This document shows positions 16,930-25,284 of a DNA stretch of 55,006 bases, piece by piece. The stretch's first letter is position 1. Each line of letters begins with the position of its first letter. The DNA comes from Bacteroidales bacterium (GTDB taxonomy: Bacteria; Bacteroidota; Bacteroidia; Bacteroidales; P3), in NCBI GenBank assembly GCA_017561155.1, contig JAFZDP010000061.1, forward strand, positions 1 to 55,006. The letters are read 5' to 3'. Below the pieces are notes generated by a model, which had not been told where the DNA came from, searched no databases, and saw only the letters and a list, made by a program, of their open reading frames with translations. The translations under genes were made by a program, and so were the position numbers.

Positions 16930-17201
16930 GGCAACTTCTAAAAATTGCTTTGCAAGTGATTTGTGGAATTTTCTAGAGACGTGCCGAGGTGCGTCTTTGC
17001 AATGCATAGCGGGCTATGCGATTGAAAAAGAAATAGAAAGATTACAACAAAAAAACGTAAATGTTGCGATTAAACGAGTAAAGAGCAATGCCCCAGCATT
17101 AGCTCTTTCGAGCGATAGCAACATCGACGAAGTCAACCACGCAAAAGTTTCAAAGAACACACTTTTGCTTATCCGAAACGTGGAATTTTTAGAAGTCGCC
17201 T
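16930..17201 (+). repeat. TIR element, copy B (complete, long form)
   Basis: It starts GGCAACTTCTAAAAATTGC and ends GGAATTTTTAGAAGTCGCC, so the ends are inverted repeats. Inside are an AGAGACGTGCC...GTGCGTCT half-palindrome related to the GC-rich palindromes at 46417 and 47994, the GCATAGCGGGCTATGC hairpin, and an insert of about 75 bp shared with copy C but missing from copies A and D. It carries no transposase. Confidence 0.8.
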
Positions 17202-17247
17202 TCATATATTTTGCGTTGAAGTGGCTTTTAGTTTGGGTGTTTTTGTC

Positions 17248-17456
17248 TTTACCTTATGTGTATGGTCGTGTTTACGTTATATGTATGGTGGTCTTTACGT
17301 TAGTTTGATGGTCATGTTTACGTTAGTATAGAGGTCCGCTATCGCCGATAGGAGAGTATCAACATAACGAAAAGGCAACCATATATCAAACGTAAAGGCA
17401 GATATATGTCAAACGCAATGCAGATATATATGTAATGTAAGGGCAAATATATATGT
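17248..17456. repeat. 23-bp-phased array with inverted halves, core TTTACGTTA
   Basis: The first half has TTTACCTTA or TTTACGTTA at 17248, 17271, 17294 and 17317, each 23 bp apart. The second half is inverted, with AACG(T)AAAGGCA-like units at 17365, 17388, 17411 and 17434, again 23 bp apart. The two halves meet around CTATCGCCGATAG (17340-17352). The arrangement could fold into one long imperfect hairpin. Confidence 0.75.
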
Positions 17457-17751
17457 AATGAGTTTTACTTAGGTTGTCGGTTTGGGGCTGTCGGCGTTTG
17501 GGGAGCTTTCGAAAATTGTACTGCGTGTAGTGCGTGGAAATTTTTAGTGTTTTCTGAATAGAAAATGTAGAAAAATATCGAAGTTTTTTGTGTAAAAATA
17601 GATAAAATATAGTGTAAAAAATGGAAAAATTACCGACTGTTTTAGCCAAAAAACATGAAAAAAAGGCAATATTGATGAAAAAAGTTTGATTTTTTTATTA
17701 TTGTAAATCAGTGTGATAGATAAAAGTTGTAATATTTTTTTTCAAAAATAC

Positions 17752-17781
17752 TTGCAGTATAAAATAAAAGTTGTACTTTTG
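17752..17781 (+). promoter_or_regulatory. Promoter of the fprA oxidative-stress cluster
   Basis: TTG at 17752-17754 and TACTTTTG at 17774-17781 are 19 nt apart, matching the Bacteroidota consensus. The leader to fprA would be about 120 nt. It contains short direct repeats (ACTTGTAA at 17814 and nearby) and could hold a PerR site, though no clear inverted box was recognised. Confidence 0.7.
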
Positions 17782-17907
17782 CAAACGAAACAAACTTGTA
17801 ATGAATACAAACTTGTAAAGCAGAACGGGGTTGAAATTCTGACAAGATTGAACAAAAATGATGAAAAACTATTTAATAAGTATAAACAGAAAATAAAGTA
17901 TTGAGAT

Positions 17908-19113
17908 ATGTATAACACTAGAAATATAACAAAAGATATATATTGGGTAGGGGCAAGCGACCGTCGCCTTGAATTGTTTGAAAACATAATGCCAATAACA
18001 AAAGGTGTGTCGTACAACTCTTATCTTATCATGGACGACAAAACAGTGTTGTTGGATACAGCCGACGCTTCTGTAAGTCGTCAGTTTATCGAAAACGTAC
18101 AACATGTGTTGGGCGGTCGTTCGTTGGACTACTTGATAGTAAACCACATGGAACCCGACCACTGTGCAGTGATTGAAGACATCGTGCTTCGTCATCCAAA
18201 CCTAAAACTTATAGGCAATGCCAAAACATTGCAAATGATAAAACAATTTTTCGATTTCGATGTTGAAAGTCGTTTTGTAACGGTAAAAGAAGGCGAAACA
18301 TTCTCTACCGGGCATCATACTCTAACCTTTGTTATGGCTCCTATGGTACATTGGCCCGAAGCAATGTTCACCTACGATGTAGAAGAAAAAATACTATTCT
18401 CGGCCGATGCTTTCGGTACTTTCGGAGCATTGAACGGCAATATCTTCAACGATGAAGTAGACTTTGAAAAAGATTGGTTGAGCGAAGCTCGCAGATACTA
18501 TACCAATATAGTGGGAAAATATGGTGCACCTGTACAGGCTGCCTTGAAAAAAGCTGCCACCATAGATATCCAAATGATATGCCCATTGCACGGACCTATC
18601 TGGCGAAACAACCTTGGATATATATTGGATAAGTACAACAAATGGAGCACATATACACCGGAAGACGATGCGGTGATGGTGGTATACGGTTCGATGTATG
18701 GCAATACCGAAGCTACAGCCAATGTGTTGATGACCAAGTTGGCAGAAGAAGGTGTGAAAAACATAGTGGCCTACAGCGTGTCTAACACACATGTGTCGCA
18801 CCTTATAGCCGAAGCATTCCGTTGCAGCCATATAGTGTTGGCAGCTCCTACATATAATAATGGAATATTCACTCCGATGGAAAACTTCTTGCTAGACCTA
18901 AAAGCTCACGGATTACAAAATCGTACATACGCCATTATCGAAAACGGAACATGGGCTCCGGTGTCGGGATGTCAAATGATGAACATAGTTCAAGAAATGA
19001 AAGACTCTAAAATAATAGGCAGCACATTTACATTGAAATCGAGCTTGAAAGAATGCCAAGTAGAGCAGTTGAACTGTTTGGCAAAAGAAATAGCAAAACA
19101 AGTAAATAATTGA
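17908..19113 (+). CDS. fprA: Flavodiiron protein (A-type flavoprotein, O2/NO reductase)
   Basis: This is a 401-residue cytoplasmic enzyme. The N-terminal metallo-beta-lactamase-like domain (about 1-245) shows all six diiron ligands: His80, Glu82 and Asp84 in NHMEPDHC (with His85), His148 (MVHWPEAMF), Asp167 (SADAFG) and His228 (CPLHGPIW). The flavodoxin domain (about 255-401) starts with the FMN loop YGSMYGNTEAT. It reduces oxygen to water and/or nitric oxide to N2O using electrons from rubredoxin. The next gene encodes a flavin reductase-rubredoxin fusion, the natural donor. It is the first gene of a defence cluster that runs to 22426. Confidence 0.95.
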   Translation: MYNTRNITKDIYWVGASDRRLELFENIMPITKGVSYNSYLIMDDKTVLLDTADASVSRQFIENVQHVLGGRSLDYLIVNHMEPDHCAVIEDIVLRHPNLKLIGNAKTLQMIKQFFDFDVESRFVTVKEGETFSTGHHTLTFVMAPMVHWPEAMFTYDVEEKILFSADAFGTFGALNGNIFNDEVDFEKDWLSEARRYYTNIVGKYGAPVQAALKKAATIDIQMICPLHGPIWRNNLGYILDKYNKWSTYTPEDDAVMVVYGSMYGNTEATANVLMTKLAEEGVKNIVAYSVSNTHVSHLIAEAFRCSHIVLAAPTYNNGIFTPMENFLLDLKAHGLQNRTYAIIENGTWAPVSGCQMMNIVQEMKDSKIIGSTFTLKSSLKECQVEQLNCLAKEIAKQVNN

Positions 19114-19137
19114 CTAAACACCACAAAACCAATAAAT

Positions 19138-19752
19138 ATGACAAACAGTGCATTGGAAAATATAGAATACGGAATGTTTGTGTTGACATCTCGTCAGGGC
19201 GAGAAAGACAACGGTTGTGTGATAAATGTAGTGTCGCAAGTGACAGATACTCCAAAGCGAATAGCATTCACAGTAAATAAAAATAATCTTACTCACGATA
19301 TGGTGATAGGTACGGGAGAGTTTACGATAAGCATATTGTCGGAAAAAACAACGATGGAAGTGATAGAACACTTCGGATTTCAAAGCGGACACACTACCGA
19401 CAAGTTTGCAAACTACACCGACGCACAGCGTGCCGAAAACGGAATATACTACATAACAGGATGTTCTAATGCATACATAACAGGAAAGGTATTCTCTAAG
19501 TTAGACCTTGGAACACACACACTGTTCTTGGCCGATGTGGTAGAAGACAAAGTACTGACCGACGACAATTCGCTGACATACGAATACTACCACAAAAACA
19601 TCAAACCAAAACCAAATGCCGATGTTAAGATAGGATGGGTGTGCAAGGTGTGTGGATATGTATACGAAGGCGAAGACATACCGGACGACTTTATCTGCCC
19701 TTGGTGCAAACACGGAGTAGCAGATTTTGAAAAAATAGAAATAACAAAATAA
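19138..19752 (+). CDS. hrb: Flavin reductase-rubredoxin fusion (Hrb-like)
   Basis: This 204-residue protein has an N-terminal flavin-reductase-like FMN domain (about 1-155; CVINVVSQVTDTPKRIAF, then GEFTISILSE). The C-terminal rubredoxin has Cys169-x2-Cys172 and Cys187-x2-Cys190 holding one iron. The same fusion in Moorella (high-molecular-weight rubredoxin) passes electrons from NAD(P)H to FprA, and the gene here starts 24 nt after fprA. It should make the pair self-sufficient for oxygen or NO reduction. Confidence 0.92.
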   Translation: MTNSALENIEYGMFVLTSRQGEKDNGCVINVVSQVTDTPKRIAFTVNKNNLTHDMVIGTGEFTISILSEKTTMEVIEHFGFQSGHTTDKFANYTDAQRAENGIYYITGCSNAYITGKVFSKLDLGTHTLFLADVVEDKVLTDDNSLTYEYYHKNIKPKPNADVKIGWVCKVCGYVYEGEDIPDDFICPWCKHGVADFEKIEITK

Positions 19753-19802
19753 AGTAAATAATAGAACATAATAATAACTTAACTAATAGAAAGGATAAAA
19801 AA

Positions 19803-20342
19803 ATGGAATTGAAAGGATCAAAAACAGAAATGAATTTGAAATCTGCTTTTGCAGGCGAATCTCAAGCACATACTAAATATCAATACTATGCTTCTAAAGC
19901 AAAAAAAGAAGGTTTTGTACAAATAGGCAACTTGTTTGAAGAAACAGCAAGAAACGAAAAAGAACATGCAAAAATATGGTTCAAATTGTTGCACGGTGGC
20001 GAAGTGCCTGAAACTATGGAAAACCTAAAAGATGCTGCTGCCGGCGAAAACTACGAATGGACCGACATGTACGCTACATTTGCAAAAGAAGCTCGCGAAG
20101 AAGGTTTCACTAAAATAGCTGCTCTTTTCGATCTAGTGGCTAAAATAGAAAAAGAACACGAAGAACGCTATCGTAAACTATTGGCAAACATCGAAGGCGG
20201 ACTAGTATTCAGCAAAGAAAACGATGTGATATGGCAATGCGAAAACTGCGGACATATAGTAATAGGAAAGAAAGCTCCAAAACTATGTCCTGTATGCGAA
20301 CACCCACAATCGTATTTCCAAGTAAGAGCTGAAAACTATTAA
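19803..20342 (+). CDS. rbr: Rubrerythrin
   Basis: This is a 179-residue non-heme diiron peroxidase. The N-terminal four-helix ferritin-like domain has Glu19 (AFAGESQAH), an ExxH motif (Glu52-His55, NEKEHA) and a second [10 protein letters not shown] motif. The C-terminal rubredoxin-like domain has two CxxC pairs (WQCENCGH and KLCPVCEH). It reduces hydrogen peroxide to water in anaerobes. The gene lies 50 nt after hrb. Confidence 0.95.
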   Translation: MELKGSKTEMNLKSAFAGESQAHTKYQYYASKAKKEGFVQIGNLFEETARNEKEHAKIWFKLLHGGEVPETMENLKDAAAGENYEWTDMYATFAKEAREEGFTKIAALFDLVAKIEKEHEERYRKLLANIEGGLVFSKENDVIWQCENCGHIVIGKKAPKLCPVCEHPQSYFQVRAENY

Positions 20343-20380
20343 TAGATAAAACAAACAAAAACGATAATAAAATAATACAT

Positions 20381-20390
20381 AAGGAGGTGA
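20381..20390 (+). promoter_or_regulatory. Perfect Shine-Dalgarno before ferritin
   Basis: AAGGAGGTGA ends 2 nt before the ATG at 20393 and fully matches the anti-Shine-Dalgarno end of typical 16S rRNA. Most other genes in this window have only A-rich leaders here, as is usual in Bacteroidota, so this is exceptional. It also decides the start: an alternative GTG at 20387 lies inside the motif. Confidence 0.7.
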
Positions 20391-20392
20391 TT

Positions 20393-20905
20393 ATGGACCA
20401 AAATGTAGTAAGACTATTAAACGAACAAATAAACAACGAATTTTATTCGGCATATCTATACCTAGATTTTGCAAATTACTTTGAAGCTAAAGGTTTGGAC
20501 GGATTTGCAAACTGGTACAAAATACAAGCACAAGAAGAACGCGACCACGCAATGTTGTTCTATCAATTCTTGCAAAACAACAACCAAAAAGTAACATTGG
20601 AAGCTATAGGCAAACCTGACAAAGTGTTTACTTGCGACATGGACGTATTGAAAGCAGGATTGGGACACGAAGAACTTGTAACATCGATGATAAACAATAT
20701 CTACGCTGCTGCATACGAAGTGAAAGATTTCCGCACTATGCAATTCTTGGATTGGTTTATCAAAGAACAAGGCGAAGAAGAAACCAATGCCAACAATTTG
20801 ATAACAAAAATGGAACTATTTGGTGGCGACCCTAAAGGATTGTATATGCTAAACCAAGAATTGGGAACAAGAGTATACACAGCACCATCGTTGGTTCTAG
20901 AATAA
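20393..20905 (+). CDS. ftnA: Ferritin (FtnA-like)
   Basis: This 170-residue bacterial non-heme ferritin has the ferroxidase ligands Glu16 (NEQINNEFYSA), Glu49 and His52 (QEERDHA), and EEETNANNLI later. It should form a 24-subunit cage that stores Fe(III) and limits Fenton chemistry. It lies between rubrerythrin and the Fur-family regulator, a natural setting for peroxide and iron control. Confidence 0.93.
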   Translation: MDQNVVRLLNEQINNEFYSAYLYLDFANYFEAKGLDGFANWYKIQAQEERDHAMLFYQFLQNNNQKVTLEAIGKPDKVFTCDMDVLKAGLGHEELVTSMINNIYAAAYEVKDFRTMQFLDWFIKEQGEEETNANNLITKMELFGGDPKGLYMLNQELGTRVYTAPSLVLE

Positions 20906-20916
20906 AAAGATAAGAA

Positions 20917-21360
20917 ATGGTCACTGCAAAACAATATTTGATTGATAACGGTATTAAGCCTTCGGTACAACGAATTGCAATAATGAAATACTTGTTGGAG
21001 CATCGCACACACCCTACTGTCGACGAGATTTATGCCAAATTGCAAAAAAAGATACCTACATTGTCCAAAACAACAATATATAATACATTGAAGGTATTTG
21101 CCGAAAAGGGAGCAATACTTAGTTTGACAATCGATGAAAAGATGGTTCGGTTTGATGGATACAAACAACGCCATGCACATTTTAGATGTCTGTCGTGCGA
21201 CAAAATATTCGATGTGGTGTTAGACAACGACGTTGAGTTTCCGTTGAATGAAGAAACAAAGAATTTTAAAAACATAGAAACTCATGTTTATCATCGCGGA
21301 TATTGTCCGGAGTGTGCCTCTAAAATAGAAAATAGTTTAACCGAAGAAATAACTGAATAG
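20917..21360 (+). CDS. perR: Fur-family regulator, PerR-like
   Basis: This 147-residue protein has an N-terminal winged helix (residues about 10-75, with [13 protein letters not shown] as recognition helix) and a C-terminal dimer domain with structural zinc cysteines Cys91/Cys94 and Cys130/Cys133. The regulatory metal site carries Asp80, His86 and His88; Asp at position 80 (VRFDG) is the PerR-like choice where Fur has Glu. It probably senses peroxide and represses the surrounding genes, including itself. It begins 11 nt after ferritin. Confidence 0.88.
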   Translation: MVTAKQYLIDNGIKPSVQRIAIMKYLLEHRTHPTVDEIYAKLQKKIPTLSKTTIYNTLKVFAEKGAILSLTIDEKMVRFDGYKQRHAHFRCLSCDKIFDVVLDNDVEFPLNEETKNFKNIETHVYHRGYCPECASKIENSLTEEITE

Positions 21361-21361
21361 T

Positions 21362-21520
21362 ATGAAAAAGTATGTATGTACAGTATGCGGATACGTATAC
21401 GACGAAGCTGCCGGCGATCCGGACAACGGAATACCAGCCGGAACAAAATGGGAAGATCTTCCTGCCGATTATGAATGTCCACTATGTGGAGTAGGTAAAG
21501 AAGAGTTCGAAGAAGAATAG
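21362..21520 (+). CDS. rub: Rubredoxin
   Basis: This is a 52-residue single-iron electron carrier beginning [20 protein letters not shown] and ending [13 protein letters not shown]. The iron ligands are Cys6, Cys9, Cys39 and Cys42, with the conserved PDNGI-GT-W core. It starts 1 nt after the PerR stop, so translation is almost certainly coupled. It likely supplies electrons to the rubrerythrins or to FprA. Confidence 0.95.
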   Translation: MKKYVCTVCGYVYDEAAGDPDNGIPAGTKWEDLPADYECPLCGVGKEEFEEE

Positions 21521-21551
21521 ATTAATAACCCAAAAGGTTTCCACATAAAGC

Positions 21552-21588
21552 CAACAGCCGAAAGGCTGTACAAGTCAGTCGGCTGTTG
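21552..21588 (+). terminator. Hairpin after rubredoxin (possible attenuator)
   Basis: CAACAGCCGA (21552-21561) pairs with TCGGCTGTTG (21579-21588). A competing inner hairpin ACAGCCGAAAGGCTGT (21554-21569) uses the same left arm. No U tract follows, so it may be a weak terminator, a processing site or a switch between two folds. Confidence 0.5.
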
Positions 21589-21621
21589 TGCAATGGTGGA
21601 CCATAAAACACACAAAGAACT

Positions 21622-21795
21622 ATGAAAGAAAAAGTTTTAGAAGTAATGAAAAGCACCGGAAAACCAATGAGTGCCGGCGAAGTGGAAAAAGTATTGCAAG
21701 CCGACCGAAAGGAAATAGACAAAGCCTTCAAAGCGCTTAAAGAAGAAGGTAAAATAGTGTCGCCTATAAGATGTAAATGGGAACCGGCTAACTAA
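21622..21795 (+). CDS. Small winged-helix-like protein (57 aa)
   Basis: This 57-residue reading frame starts MKEKVLEVMKSTGKPMSAGE and continues with a second helical half, DKAFKALKEEGKIVSP, ending in IRCKWEPAN. The pattern (helix, short turn, helix, then a KI-SP strand) is that of a minimal winged helix-turn-helix domain without any partner domain. It lies inside the oxidative-stress cluster between rubredoxin and the second rubrerythrin, so it may be a small DNA-binding regulator. No ligand-binding residues other than one Cys (Cys51) are visible. Confidence 0.75.
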   Translation: MKEKVLEVMKSTGKPMSAGEVEKVLQADRKEIDKAFKALKEEGKIVSPIRCKWEPAN

Positions 21796-21883
21796 CAAAA
21801 GCACAAAACATCTTTGAAAAGTAAATAAGTACGAAAGAAATATAGAAAAGAAATTAATAGTAAACAATAAAAATACATAAGAT

Positions 21884-22426
21884 ATGAAATATAGTTGTCC
21901 AATATGCGGATATGTACACGAAGGAGAAAATGCTCCTGAAATTTGCCCACAATGCAAACAAAAAATAACTTGGAAAGAATTGAATGAAAATGGTCCTTTG
22001 ACATTTGTTACCGAACACGAAATAGGTATAGCAAAAGGAACCGGCGAAGAAATGATAAAAGACCTAAATGCACACTTTATGGGCGAAGCTACAGAAGTGG
22101 GAATGTATTTGGCCATGAGTCGTCAAGCTGACAGAGAAGGTTATTCTGAAATAGCAGAAGCTTTCAAACGTTATGCATGGGAAGAAGCAGAACATTGCGC
22201 TAAGTTTGCCGAACTATTAGGCGAATGTGTATGGGATACAAAAACCAACCTTGAAAAACGTATGAATGCAGAAGCCGGTGCTTGCGAAGATAAAATGCGT
22301 ATAGCAAGAATAGCAAAAGAACGCAATCTTGATGCAATTCACGATACAGTTCATGAAATGGCAAAAGATGAAGCACGTCACGGAAAAGGTTTCGAAGGTT
22401 TATACAACCGCTATTTCAAAAAATAG
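21884..22426 (+). CDS. Reverse rubrerythrin (NADH peroxidase type)
   Basis: This 180-residue protein has the domain order of rubrerythrin reversed: rubredoxin-like first ([20 protein letters not shown] with Cys5, Cys8, Cys21 and Cys24), then a ferritin-like diiron domain ([49 protein letters not shown]). In Clostridium acetobutylicum such proteins are the main NADH-linked peroxidases. Having both forms in one cluster suggests strong selection for peroxide removal. It is the last gene before a weak hairpin at 22444-22494. Confidence 0.92.
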   Translation: MKYSCPICGYVHEGENAPEICPQCKQKITWKELNENGPLTFVTEHEIGIAKGTGEEMIKDLNAHFMGEATEVGMYLAMSRQADREGYSEIAEAFKRYAWEEAEHCAKFAELLGECVWDTKTNLEKRMNAEAGACEDKMRIARIAKERNLDAIHDTVHEMAKDEARHGKGFEGLYNRYFKK

Positions 22427-22443
22427 TTGAATCATAAACAATG

Positions 22444-22494
22444 CAAAGCAATCTTTAATATATTGATAGAATGAATGTATTGAAGGTTGCTTTG
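22444..22494 (+). terminator. Weak terminator after reverse rubrerythrin
   Basis: CAAAGCAATCTT (22444-22455) pairs with AAGGTTGCTTTG (22483-22494) with one G-U pair, but the loop is 27 nt and the following tract is TTGTTG rather than a pure T run. Confidence 0.5.
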
Positions 22495-22525
22495 TTGTTG
22501 TGTATAACTTTAAAGGCAGAAATAT

Positions 22526-22556
22526 TTTGCCAATTGAAAAAAAAGATGTAATTTTG
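22526..22556 (+). promoter_or_regulatory. Promoter of metK
   Basis: TTTG (22526-22529) and TAATTTTG (22549-22556) are 19 nt apart, a perfect consensus spacing. The predicted leader is about 160 nt, long for this genome. Confidence 0.75.
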
Positions 22557-22674
22557 CAAACGCAAAGTGGATAGATTTGTAATGATTGCAACCACAAGAA
22601 AAAATGCTAAACCAAGAAAATTTTTCTTCGCTACAATCACAAAATCAAACATTTTTTGCATTCAATAATTAGGC

Positions 22675-22692
22675 GAAACTCGAAAGGGTTTC
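22675..22692 (+). promoter_or_regulatory. GNRA-capped hairpin in the metK leader
   Basis: GAAACTC-GAAA-GGGTTTC forms a 7-bp stem with one G-U pair and a GAAA tetraloop, 31 nt before the metK ATG. No known SAM riboswitch consensus was recognised. Its position in a long leader suggests RNA-level control of metK. Confidence 0.45.
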
Positions 22693-22723
22693 AGTATTTA
22701 TTAATGTATTAAACGTATAAAAA

Positions 22724-23980
22724 ATGGCTTATTACTTTACATCAGAATCAGTTTCTGAAGGACATCCAGACAAAATAGCAGATCAAATATCGGATGCATT
22801 GTTGGATGAATTTTTACGCAGAGATCCCAACGCAAAGGTAGCTTGCGAAACACTAGTAACAACAGGATTGGCTGTTGTTAGCGGCGAGGTAAAAACACAC
22901 GACTATGTAGATGTACAACCTATAGTGCGTGATGTTATCAAAAAAATAGGATACACCAAAGGTGAATATATGTTCGAAGCCAATTCGTGTGGTATAATAT
23001 CTACAATACACGGACAGTCGCCTGATATCAATCAAGGTGTAGAACGCAAAAAAGATGAAGAACAAGGAGCAGGAGATCAAGGTATAATGTTTGGCTATGC
23101 TTGTAAAGAAACAAGGGAATATATGCCTCTGCCCTTGACTTTGGCTCACATATTTTTGTTAGAGTTGGCTAATATACGCCACGAAGGAAAGCAGATGACA
23201 TACTTACGTCCGGACGCAAAAAGCCAGATAACAGTAGAGTACTCCGACGACAACAAACCTATGCGTATAGACACCATAGTAATATCAACCCAACACGATG
23301 ATTTCGATACCGAAGAGGCTATGTTGGCTACAATAAAAAAGGATGTAGAAGAAATTCTTATTCCAAGAGTATTGGCAAAAATATCGGAAGAAAACCAACA
23401 GCTATTTGCTCAAAAGGATTATAAACTATATGTAAATCCTACCGGAAAATTCGTCATAGGTGGTCCTCATGGCGATACCGGACTGACAGGTAGAAAGATT
23501 ATAGTAGACACTTACGGTGGCAGAGGAGCTCATGGCGGTGGCGCGTTTAGTGGTAAAGACTCTAGCAAGGTAGACCGTAGTGCTGCATACGCAGCAAGAC
23601 ACATCGCAAAGAATTTGGTTGCAGCAGATGTTTGCGACGAAGTGTTGGTACAAGTGGCTTACGCTATCGGTGTTGCCGAACCTGTGGGACTATATGTGAA
23701 CACATACGGAACATCGAATGTAGATATGACAGATGGCGAAATTGCTAAGAAAATACAAACCATATTCGATATGACACCTTATGCTATCGTAAAACGTTTT
23801 GGATTGAGAAATCCTATATTCTTAGAAACAGCTTCGTATGGTCACTTCGGCCGCGACCCATTTACAAAAGAAGTAACATTCATCAGAGATGGAAAAGAAG
23901 TAAAAGAAGAGGTCGACTTCTTTGCATGGGAAAAGTTGGATTATGTAGACAGAATCAAAAAGGAATTCAATATCAATTAA
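22724..23980 (+). CDS. metK: S-adenosylmethionine synthase
   Basis: This 418-residue enzyme makes SAM from ATP and methionine. The N-terminus has [20 protein letters not shown] with the catalytic His and ATP-binding residues, then [10 protein letters not shown], the flexible-loop region [30 protein letters not shown], and the P-loop-like [15 protein letters not shown] with conserved lysines. The length fits the longer Bacteroidota form. It is monocistronic, between its own promoter and the terminator at 24010-24062. Confidence 0.97.
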   Translation: MAYYFTSESVSEGHPDKIADQISDALLDEFLRRDPNAKVACETLVTTGLAVVSGEVKTHDYVDVQPIVRDVIKKIGYTKGEYMFEANSCGIISTIHGQSPDINQGVERKKDEEQGAGDQGIMFGYACKETREYMPLPLTLAHIFLLELANIRHEGKQMTYLRPDAKSQITVEYSDDNKPMRIDTIVISTQHDDFDTEEAMLATIKKDVEEILIPRVLAKISEENQQLFAQKDYKLYVNPTGKFVIGGPHGDTGLTGRKIIVDTYGGRGAHGGGAFSGKDSSKVDRSAAYAARHIAKNLVAADVCDEVLVQVAYAIGVAEPVGLYVNTYGTSNVDMTDGEIAKKIQTIFDMTPYAIVKRFGLRNPIFLETASYGHFGRDPFTKEVTFIRDGKEVKEEVDFFAWEKLDYVDRIKKEFNIN

Positions 23981-24009
23981 GATAGAAAAGTAGTTCCGAA
24001 AAAATAAAA

Positions 24010-24062
24010 CTAAACGGCAATAGTTTGTAAACGATGTTTTACAGCTATTGCCGTTTAGCTAT
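24010..24062 (+). terminator. Terminator after metK
   Basis: CTAAACGGCAATAG (24010-24023) pairs perfectly with CTATTGCCGTTTAG (24045-24058), followed by a short T-rich tail. A small tandem repeat of the 7-mer ATTGTAT follows at about 24070-24095. Confidence 0.82.
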
Positions 24063-24132
24063 TTTGTGTATTGTATATTGTATATTGTATATTGTGGTAT
24101 TACCCCAAACGTATAAGCTCTACGAAAAAGGG

Positions 24133-24166
24133 AAAATAAAAAAGGATGCCTTTCGAGCATCCTTTT
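24133..24166 (-). terminator. Terminator after gap
   Basis: AAAAGGATGC (24140-24149) pairs with GCATCCTTTT (24157-24166). On the minus strand the complement of the A-rich stretch at 24133-24143 gives the U tract, 24 nt past the gap stop. Confidence 0.85.
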
Positions 24167-24190
24167 CTTATGTAAAGTTTATTTATTGTC

Positions 24191-25198
24191 TTACAATAAT
24201 TGAGCCATACGTTCAGTAAGGTCGCAGATACGAGTAGAATAACCTTTTTCGTTATCGTACCAGCTAACAACTTTAACGAAGTTGTTGTCTAAAACTTGAG
24301 TAAGCATAGAGTCGAAAATAGACGAGTGTTTGTTGTCTATAATATCTGTACTTACGATAGGTTCGTCAACGTATTCAAGTATACCTTTCATTTCACCTTC
24401 AGCAGCTTTTTTCATAGCAGCGTTGATTTCTTCTCTTGTAGCAGGTCTTTCTAACTCTACTGTCAAGTCGACAACAGAACCATCAGGAGTAGGAACACGC
24501 ATTGCCAAACCGTCAAGTTTGCCAGCCAATTCAGGTAATACCAAACCTACAGCTTTAGCAGCACCGGTTTTGGTAGGAATGATAGATACAGCAGCAGCAC
24601 GAGCACGACGAAGATCAGAGTGAGGTAAATCCAAAATCTTTTGATCGTTAGTATAAGAGTGGATAGTGTTCATCAAACCACGAACTACACCGAAGTTGTC
24701 GTTCAATACTTTTGCTATTGGTGATAGACAATTGGTAGTACAAGAAGCGTTAGATACCAATTGAATATCTTTAGTTAAAATATGATCATTAACACCTAAT
24801 ACTACTGTAGCGTCAACGTCTTCTTTCTTATCAGAAGGTACTGTCAAAACAACTTTCTTAGCACCTGCATTGATGTGTTTCATCATCTTTTCACGGTTTT
24901 TGAACAAACCTGTAGACTCGATAACGATATCAACACCTAATTCTTTCCAAGGTAAGTTAGCAGGATCTTTTTCTGCATAAACGCGGATGCGTTTTCCATT
25001 TATTATTAAATATTCACCATCAACCGATACTTCACCGTCAAAACGTCCGTGTACTGAGTCGTACTTTAAAAGGTATGCTAATGTGTCGGCACTTGTCAAA
25101 TCGTTGATAGCAACAACTTCAACACTTTTTCTAGTGCAAAGCTCTCTAAAACTCATTCTTCCTATACGACCGAAGCCGTTAATTGCAACTTTTGCCAT
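24191..25198 (-). CDS. gap: Glyceraldehyde-3-phosphate dehydrogenase, type I
   Basis: This 335-residue glycolytic enzyme begins with the Rossmann motif [10 protein letters not shown]. Asp33 (INDLTSADT) points to NAD preference. The catalytic cysteine is Cys153 in [12 protein letters not shown], and the C-terminal [11 protein letters not shown] is typical. It is monocistronic with its own strong promoter and terminator and is convergent with metK. Confidence 0.97.
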   Translation of the reverse strand: MAKVAINGFGRIGRMSFRELCTRKSVEVVAINDLTSADTLAYLLKYDSVHGRFDGEVSVDGEYLIINGKRIRVYAEKDPANLPWKELGVDIVIESTGLFKNREKMMKHINAGAKKVVLTVPSDKKEDVDATVVLGVNDHILTKDIQLVSNASCTTNCLSPIAKVLNDNFGVVRGLMNTIHSYTNDQKILDLPHSDLRRARAAAVSIIPTKTGAAKAVGLVLPELAGKLDGLAMRVPTPDGSVVDLTVELERPATREEINAAMKKAAEGEMKGILEYVDEPIVSTDIIDNKHSSIFDSMLTQVLDNNFVKVVSWYDNEKGYSTRICDLTERMAQLL

Positions 25199-25252
25199 AA
25201 TATATTATAGTTTAATAAATTGTACGTTATATTGTCTTCTTATTTGAAAATG

Positions 25253-25284
25253 CAAAAGTACATATTTAAATCATATAAACCAAA
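25253..25284 (-). promoter_or_regulatory. Promoter of gap
   Basis: On the minus strand TTTG (25281-25284) and TACTTTTG (25253-25260) are 20 nt apart, a close consensus match, with a leader of about 45 nt. Confidence 0.75.

Larger units (their letters stand above)
16363..17907. other. Non-coding spacer rich in phased arrays
   Basis: About 1.5 kb without a convincing gene. In order it holds the promoter of the LRR gene, phased arrays (16537-16848), an orphan hairpin (16883-16925), TIR element copy B (16930-17201), an array of 23-bp period (17248-17456) and the fprA promoter (17752-17781). Confidence 0.7.

Noticed and set aside
16961-17308. 115-codon plus-strand frame
   Set aside because: Its first two thirds are the TIR element copy B and the rest is the 23-bp array; the other copies do not keep the frame.
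17713-17904. 63-codon frame before fprA
   Set aside because: It begins upstream of the fprA promoter's likely start site and has no supporting start codon after it.
22557-22723. Known SAM riboswitch before metK
   Set aside because: None of the conserved blocks of SAM-I, SAM-II or SAM/SAH switches could be recognised; only a simple hairpin is present.
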